A stretch of 37,495 nt of DNA, taken from positions 1 through 37,495 of the forward strand of contig NZ_RQZG01000022.1 of assembly GCF_003859805.1 (NCBI RefSeq). Direction: 5' to 3'. The stretch is from Arachnia propionica (lineage in GTDB: Bacteria; Actinomycetota; Actinomycetes; Propionibacteriales; Propionibacteriaceae). Positions 33,525 to 37,495 of the stretch are shown piece after piece (within the stretch, counting starts at the first letter, position 1; the number at the start of each line of letters is the position of its first letter). The position numbers were made by a program, and so were the translations under genes. A model generated the notes under the pieces. The model was not told the origin of the DNA and did no database searches. It saw only the letters and a program-made list of their open reading frames with translations.

Positions 33525-34516
33525 CGTCCAACCTCCACGGTGGTTCCGGTCCGGGCGGAGCGCTCAGCGGCCTCCGCGAGCACGAGGGCGGCCACACCGT
33601 CGTCGACGGTGGGGCTCACCGGGGTGCCGTTGTTGATGGCGTCGATGAACGCCGTCAGCTCGTCGCGGTAGGCATCGGCGTAGCGGGTGAGGAAGAAGTC
33701 GAGGTAGACCTCCTCCTGGTCCGAGCCGTTCGCGTCGTTGACGCGCACCGAGGTCCCGCGCAGGTTCTCCACCATCACCTCGCCGTCGGAACCGAACAGC
33801 TCAACGCGCTGGTCGTATCCGGTGGCGCAGTGGCGGGTGTTCTTGATCACCGCGACGGCCCCGGAGGCCGCCTGCAGCATCGTGACGGCCCCGTCGAAGT
33901 CGTCCACCCCGGCCAGCGCCGGGTCGAGCTTCTGCCCGATCGCGGTGACATGGGTGATCTCCCCGAGGAAGAACCGGGCCTCGTCGAAGTCGTGGATCAC
34001 CATGTCCTTGAACACCCCACCGGAGACGGCCAGGTACTCCACCGACGGCGGGGCCGGGTCGCGGGAGATGATCGACAACTGCTCGATGCGCCCGATCCGA
34101 CCCTCCGCACCGAGGCGCTGTGCCTTCGCGATCGACGGGTCGTAGCGACGCTGGAAGCCCACCATCACCGGGGGGTGGTCGAAGGTGGCCAGCTCGTCGG
34201 CCAGCGCCCTGGCCTCCTCCACCGAGGCGGCGACGGGCTTCTCCACCAGGACCGCCTTGCCCGCGCGGGCCGCGGCCAGGACGTGCTCGCGGTGCAGCGG
34301 GGTGGGGGAGCCGATGACGACGGCGTCCACGTCGTCGGAGGTGAACGCCTCGTACGGGTCGGCCGAGGTGCGGGCCCCGTGCGGTTCGGCGAGGCCCTGG
34401 GCGGCCTCGAGGACGGGGTCGCAGACCAGCACGAGCTGGGCCTGTGGATGTGCGGCGACGGTGGCGGCGTGGACCTTGCCGATCCGGCCGGCGCCGATGA
34501 CTGCGATGCGCAGCAT
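33521..34516 (-). CDS. Gfo/Idh/MocA oxidoreductase, inositol 2-dehydrogenase-like
   Basis: A 331-residue NAD(P)-dependent dehydrogenase. The Rossmann start is LRIAVIGAGRIGKVHA; EKPVA near residue 97 carries the family's catalytic Lys, and KDMVIHDFDEARFFLGE near 170 the His/Asp pair typical of myo-inositol 2-dehydrogenases (IolG). It oxidises a polyol or sugar to a ketose. The ATG at 34516 has TAGGAGAA upstream. The stop overlaps the ATG of the TIM-barrel gene, and the transaldolase gene ends 34 bases upstream, so the three form one operon. Inositol is the likeliest substrate by motif; a different sugar acid or keto sugar is not excluded. Confidence 0.87.
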   Translation of the reverse strand: MLRIAVIGAGRIGKVHAATVAAHPQAQLVLVCDPVLEAAQGLAEPHGARTSADPYEAFTSDDVDAVVIGSPTPLHREHVLAAARAGKAVLVEKPVAASVEEARALADELATFDHPPVMVGFQRRYDPSIAKAQRLGAEGRIGRIEQLSIISRDPAPPSVEYLAVSGGVFKDMVIHDFDEARFFLGEITHVTAIGQKLDPALAGVDDFDGAVTMLQAASGAVAVIKNTRHCATGYDQRVELFGSDGEVMVENLRGTSVRVNDANGSDQEEVYLDFFLTRYADAYRDELTAFIDAINNGTPVSPTVDDGVAALVLAEAAERSARTGTTVEVGR

Positions 34517-34550
34517 GGTTCTCCTACGTGGGACTGGTTTCCGGGGATTG

Positions 34551-35630
34551 TCAGGGAGCGGGGACGATGACGTCGCGGACCAGCCGGTCGAGGTCGGCGT
34601 CGGCGTCCAGGAACTGGCGCAGGGTCTTGCGGGTCGGTCCGAAGTCGGCGAACTCGTCGACGGTCATGCCGTCGGGCTCGTAGGCACGCACGAAGTCGGG
34701 GATCCGCATCAGCTCGTCGATGTAGGCGGGGTCGACGGGGTCGGCCATGCGCTCGCGGGTCCGGTAGTCGGACTTCGCGATGATCTCCTGCCACTTGAAC
34801 GGCGGGGAGACGACCACGTCGCCACCCACGAACTCGGCCCACTGGTTGACGTTGCGGAAGGCAGCGGCGAGCACGCGGGAGCGGTAGCCGCGCTCCTGGA
34901 AGATCTGGTAGGCGCGCTTCATGGCGGCGATCCCGGCCCATTCCAGGGCGGACGGGTCGATGAAGAGGCCGTCGCGGGCGACGACGTGCTTGAGCCAGTC
35001 GTCGAGGCGGCCGACCATGATGGTCACGACGGGACCCATCTCGGAGACGTCGTGACCGGCGGCCTCGCGGGCCTTCAGGCCACGTTCGATGGCCTCGGCG
35101 GCGGCGATGGCCTGGGGCACGGAGAACGAGACGGTGACGTTGATGCTGACACCGCGGGAGGTGGCGTCCTCGATGGCCTCGAGGCCGACCTTCGTCGCCG
35201 GGATCTTCACGACGATGTTGCGGGCGAGGTTGTGGAACTCCTCGGCCTGGTCGGCCAGGGCCTTGGCGTCGCGGTGCAGCCGGGGGTCGGTCTGCACGGA
35301 GAGGCGGCCGTTGCGGCCCTTGTGCTCGTCGAAGATGGGCTCCAGCAGTTTGGCGGCCTCCACGGACATGTCCTTGACGGCCTGCCAACCGATCTCGGAC
35401 TCACCCCAGGTGGGGTGGGCGTCGGCGATGGCCTGGATGCGGGGTCGCCACTGGTCCAGGTGCTTGCTGATGGTGGTGTAGGCGATCACCGGGTTGCAGG
35501 TGGCGCCGACTCCGCCGTAGGAGATGGACTGACGGAGCTCGTCGAGATCCGAGGAGTCGTTCCACAGGGCGGTGGGGGTGTTGCGGGCCGCGTCCAGGAG
35601 CGGTCCCGGGGTGTAGTCGATCTCAGGCAT
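34551..35630 (-). CDS. Transaldolase-family protein
   Basis: A 359-residue transaldolase-fold protein. SYGGVGATCNPVIAYTTIS is the substrate-binding loop, VSVQTDPRLHRDAKA-like sequence follows, and NIVVKIPATKVGLEAIE holds the Schiff-base Lys near residue 155. It is larger than the 210-residue short transaldolases and is not the usual pentose-phosphate enzyme context, since transketolase and zwf are absent. In this operon it could supply or remove a C3 unit for an unknown sugar. ATG 35630 is 12 bases from AAGGAG; an in-frame upstream Arg-rich extension is shadow. A 24-bp palindrome begins 27 bases before the start and may bind a regulator. Confidence 0.87.
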   Translation of the reverse strand: MPEIDYTPGPLLDAARNTPTALWNDSSDLDELRQSISYGGVGATCNPVIAYTTISKHLDQWRPRIQAIADAHPTWGESEIGWQAVKDMSVEAAKLLEPIFDEHKGRNGRLSVQTDPRLHRDAKALADQAEEFHNLARNIVVKIPATKVGLEAIEDATSRGVSINVTVSFSVPQAIAAAEAIERGLKAREAAGHDVSEMGPVVTIMVGRLDDWLKHVVARDGLFIDPSALEWAGIAAMKRAYQIFQERGYRSRVLAAAFRNVNQWAEFVGGDVVVSPPFKWQEIIAKSDYRTRERMADPVDPAYIDELMRIPDFVRAYEPDGMTVDEFADFGPTRKTLRQFLDADADLDRLVRDVIVPAP

Positions 35631-35656
35631 GGGTTCTTCGGACTCCTTCTGCAGCT

Positions 35657-35680
35657 CGCGACGGCGACGTCGCCGTCGCG
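35657..35680. promoter_or_regulatory. Perfect 24-bp palindrome before transaldolase operon
   Basis: CGCGACGGCGAC (35657-35668) is followed directly by its reverse complement GTCGCCGTCGCG (35669-35680). It lies 27-50 bases before the transaldolase ATG, in the right place for an operator or a leader hairpin. Upstream at about 35703-35735 are TGTCA and TGACA half-sites. The sequence is very GC-rich, so chance is less negligible than the length suggests. Confidence 0.6.
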
Positions 35681-35814
35681 GTTCAGTCAACCCTAATGGT
35701 CATGCCATGTCAACCTCATGTAATGACAAATGGCGCGAGTCGTGGTGGTCGGTGCGCCCTGCCGGTCGCAGCGCGTCAGCGATGCCCCTCTCGACGACGC
35801 ACCTGCGGCAATCC

Positions 35815-35930
35815 CCCTCGCCAGCGCCCCTCGACGACACGCGAACAGGCGAGCCGCATCGCCGATCAGCTCCCGCAGCAATACCCCTCGCCAGCACCCG
35901 ACGACACTCGACGACACTCGACGACACTCG
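35815..35930. repeat. Tandem 10-bp repeat and 60-bp-spaced imperfect repeat
   Basis: ACGACACTCG is repeated three times without gap at 35901-35930. A longer imperfect repeat, with GCGGCAATCCCCCTCGCCAG at 35815 and GCAGCAATACCCCTCGCCAG at 35875, precedes it, 60 bp apart, both followed by CGACGACAC. The 464-base spacer from 35631 to 36094 has no credible gene; it holds this repeat, the palindrome before it and the GCCTGTC array after it. Confidence 0.8.
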
Positions 35931-35947
35931 ACACTCCTCGCCGGTTC

Positions 35948-36065
35948 GCCTGTCCTATGGCGGGTTCGCCTGTCCTGCGACAGGTTTGCCTGTCTTCTTC
36001 GGAATTGCCTGTCTTATTAGACAGGCAATTCGAATCAAGGCAGGCGAACCGACATCAGGACAGGC
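35948..36065. repeat. Mirror-symmetric GCCTGTC array, copy 2
   Basis: GCCTGTC starts at 35948, 35968, 35988 and 36007, and its inverse GACAGGC or GGCAGGC at 36020, 36039 and 36059, all 19-20 bp apart on either side of a perfect dyad AATTGCCTGTCT-TATT-AGACAGGCAATT (36003-36030). Each site is preceded by TTC, TTT or AATT. It lies directly past the 3' end of the HipB-like gene (stop at 36095). The element matches 23678-23775 in order, spacing and orientation to the flanking gene. Confidence 0.9.
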
Positions 36066-36094
36066 GAAAACGGGAGGGGTGTGGGAAGGGTGGT

Positions 36095-36382
36095 TCAGTG
36101 GACCCGTTTCCGGTGCAGGCGGTCGGCCCGGGAGCGGCCGAGGTCGTCGTCCAGGGGGTCGGCGGCGTCGACGATCCGGTCCAGCAGCCCGAGGACCTCG
36201 AGCACGCGGGCCACGTTGCCGAAGCCGACGCCCGTGCTGCCGGTCTCGATCCGGCGCAGGGTGTCGCGGGTGATCTCTGCCCGTTCGGCCACCTGCTGGG
36301 CGGTCAGCCCCAGGGCCATGCGCCAGCCGCGCACATGATGTCCGAAATCGGCCAGTCGTAGGTTGGAACGGTGGTCGTCCAT
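36095..36382 (-). CDS. HipB-like XRE transcriptional regulator, orphan
   Basis: A 95-residue Cro/C1-type DNA-binding protein. The helix-turn-helix is VRGWRMALGLTAQQVAERAEITRDTLRRIE (seen in two parts: LGLTAQQVAERAEI and TRDTLRRIETG, residues 25-50). The acidic/basic tail (DRIVDAADPLDDDLGRSRAD then RLHRKRV) is typical of actinobacterial HipB-like antitoxins, which normally precede a hipA kinase toxin gene. Here nothing HipA-like follows: the next 460 bases hold only repeats. ATG 36382 follows AGGAG at five bases. A TACAAT box and a GACGATG/CATCGTC dyad lie upstream. It may be a lone regulator or a relic of a toxin-antitoxin pair. Confidence 0.82.
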   Translation of the reverse strand: MDDHRSNLRLADFGHHVRGWRMALGLTAQQVAERAEITRDTLRRIETGSTGVGFGNVARVLEVLGLLDRIVDAADPLDDDLGRSRADRLHRKRVH

Positions 36383-36409
36383 CGTGCTCCTGTGGTTGCT
36401 GTGATCGTC

Positions 36410-36440
36410 ATTGTACGACGATGCGACGAGCATCATCGTC
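36410..36440 (-). promoter_or_regulatory. -10 box and dyad before the HipB-like gene
   Basis: On the minus strand TACAAT (36410-36415) is a good -10 hexamer 28 bases before the ATG. Just upstream, GACGATG (36417-36423) and CATCGTC (36434-36440) form a dyad with a 10-base spacer, suitable for autoregulation by the HipB-like protein. No clear -35 box. Confidence 0.5.
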
Positions 36441-36589
36441 ATGGACGCGTCGTGCTGACATCCGGGTTTCGGCTCCTGACGTCGAGGTCTGCGGGGCCTT
36501 GTGTGCATCGCCGGTGGGACAGGTGACCCTCGGCGTCCCTACTCTGGAGAGCAGTTAATCAATTTCTCGTACTTAGTGGGAGACGCGGC

Positions 36590-37327
36590 ATGAGCAGCAA
36601 TCAGTGGTCCGGTCCAGGTCCGCAGGGGCAACCGGTCCAGGGCTACCAGCAACCGGTCCACCAGCAGGGGTATCAGCAGCCGGGACAGATGCCGGGGCAT
36701 CCCCACCACGGACCGCCGCAGCGGAACAACACCGGGGTGGTGGTCGCGCTGGTGCTCGTCCTTGTCCTGGTCATCGGCGGAGGTCTGGCCCTGGTCCTGA
36801 CCCAGAGGGGGAAGACCGTCACCATCGATGCGCAGGGCCAGGTCCAGCCCCAGGGCCAGCAGCCGGGCCAGCCTCAGGAGCAGCAGGGTCAGCCCCAGGA
36901 CCAGCCGGGTCAGCCCCCGGCTCAGCAGCAACCGCCTGCGCAGCAGGGACAGCCCCAGAACAATGGGCAGGTGCCGCCCGTGCCCACGAGTTTCTCGGGG
37001 TACAAACTCCAGGACGTTCCGCAGTCCTCCTCATCCTCCCCGACGACGTACTTCTACAGCCCTGAGTCAGCAGAAAGAGCAGGGATGGACATCTGGGTCT
37101 CCCATGAACCGGGCAAGAGCATGCAGGACCTCGGACAGCTGTCGCCGAACGGCAGAACCATCGGCAACTGGACCTGTGATGAGAAGAAGGAGGGTGGCTA
37201 TGGGCTGACGGCCTGCGTATCGCCTGCACCCTATGGCGGGATCGTGGCACTGGTCGGTGACCCGGGGGCGCGAAGCATGGAAGAGCTGACCAAACTCGGC
37301 GACGAGTTCATCGCCGCGTGGAAGTGA
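36590..37327 (+). CDS. Membrane-anchored Pro/Gln-rich protein of unknown function
   Basis: A 245-residue protein with three parts: a Gln/Pro/Gly-rich cytoplasmic start (residues 1-47, repeated GYQQP), one membrane segment (TGVVVALVLVLVLVIGGGLA, 48-67), and an outside part that begins with a Gln/Pro-rich linker (about 78-132) and ends in a folded domain of about 110 residues (FSGYKLQDVP through LGDEFIAAWK) with two Cys (NWTCDEKK, LTACVSP) that may pair. No family recognised. ATG 36590 has GGGAG six bases upstream. A paralogue-like gene starts nine bases after its stop, so the two form an operon. Type of anchoring suggests a cell-surface or wall-stress role, but that is inference. Confidence 0.8.
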   Translation: MSSNQWSGPGPQGQPVQGYQQPVHQQGYQQPGQMPGHPHHGPPQRNNTGVVVALVLVLVLVIGGGLALVLTQRGKTVTIDAQGQVQPQGQQPGQPQEQQGQPQDQPGQPPAQQQPPAQQGQPQNNGQVPPVPTSFSGYKLQDVPQSSSSSPTTYFYSPESAERAGMDIWVSHEPGKSMQDLGQLSPNGRTIGNWTCDEKKEGGYGLTACVSPAPYGGIVALVGDPGARSMEELTKLGDEFIAAWK

Positions 37328-37336
37328 GTTCCCGGG

Positions 37337-37495
37337 ATGAGCATGATGAACACGCAGCAGCCCCTGTATCACGGTTCGCCTCCTTCGCGGGGTGGCAACG
37401 GGATCGTCATCGCCCTGGTGGTGGCCATCGTGGTGGCGGTTGTCGGGTTCGGTGGGTGGTGGTTCCTCGGCAACCAGGACTCACAGCAGGCCCAG
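37337..37495 (+). CDS. Membrane-anchored protein, N-terminal fragment
   Basis: The first 53 codons of a gene that runs off the right edge. It has a short Gln/Pro-containing start (MNTQQPLYHGSPPSRGG) and a membrane segment (GIVIALVVAIVVAVVGFGGW), the same layout as the protein encoded just upstream, so it is probably a second member of one small family. ATG codons at 37337, 37343 and 37346 are all in frame; the start cannot be fixed because no clear ribosome binding site is visible. Confidence 0.72.
   Translation, partial: MSMMNTQQPLYHGSPPSRGGNGIVIALVVAIVVAVVGFGGWWFLGNQDSQQAQ

Noticed and set aside
35696-36361. Several plus-strand open frames across the repeat spacer
   Set aside because: Their proteins are made of repeat-derived residues (RQASRIAD, TRRHSTTLD) and are shadows of the arrays and of the HipB-like gene.
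1-37495. tRNA or rRNA genes
   Set aside because: I looked in all gaps for TPsiC-like GGTTCGA and cloverleaf arms and for conserved rRNA segments and found none that held together.

Overview
The window is a 37.5-kb stretch of very GC-rich DNA with dense, short-spaced genes, GTG/TTG starts, a Tat-type lipid-free export signal, a sortase-like surface protein, a PASTA-type penicillin-binding protein and the treY trehalose gene. This points to a Gram-positive actinobacterium; the gene style fits the Propionibacteriales (Arachnia/Tessaracoccus-like), but the species cannot be fixed from sequence alone. No rRNA, tRNA, intact insertion sequence, prophage or CRISPR array was seen.

Layout. 0-7.3 kb: the start of treY, an alpha/beta hydrolase, a COG1373-type AAA ATPase with a 22-bp direct-repeat array at its 5' end, a membrane beta-propeller protein split by a frameshift in a G6 tract, the CCA-adding enzyme and a secreted M23 peptidase behind a 25-bp-arm hairpin. 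7.5-10.9 kb: a small accessory island with a SUKH-like protein, a barstar-like protein, a second COG1373-type ATPase with its own 23-bp repeat array, and a second frameshifted gene. 10.9-14.6 kb: an FGGY sugar kinase, an SGNH hydrolase and an ATP-grasp ligase. 14.8-18.5 kb: a 1213-residue exported repeat protein ending in MPKTGN without a membrane anchor.

18.7-26.8 kb is a carbohydrate region: a LacI regulator, L-rhamnose isomerase and an unusual single polypeptide joining rhamnulokinase to a class II aldolase, so that isomerisation, phosphorylation and cleavage of L-rhamnose need only two proteins. A second LacI regulator with a 12-bp-arm operator stands beside a Tat-exported GH3-like protein that has lost its general acid/base residues. 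26.9-31.6 kb: a leftward set of subtilase, class A penicillin-binding protein and metallophosphoesterase. 31.6-32.7 kb: a gene-poor gap with a transposase-like remnant. 32.7-35.6 kb: a leftward three-gene operon of transaldolase, Gfo/Idh/MocA dehydrogenase and an IolE/IolI-type TIM barrel, probably sugar or inositol catabolism. 35.6-37.5 kb: repeat-rich spacer, an orphan HipB-like regulator and two small membrane proteins, the last cut by the window edge.

The most distinctive thread is DNA arrays with a period near two helical turns (19-23 bp). Two kinds lie directly upstream of the two COG1373 ATPases, each with a different core sequence. A third kind, a mirror-symmetric array of GCCTGTC/GACAGGC sites, occurs twice as a stand-alone element just downstream of regulator genes. 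I regard the ATPase-plus-own-repeat pairs and these dispersed palindromic arrays as the best candidates for something undescribed. Two homopolymer frameshifts mean that sequencing error should be excluded before those genes are called broken.
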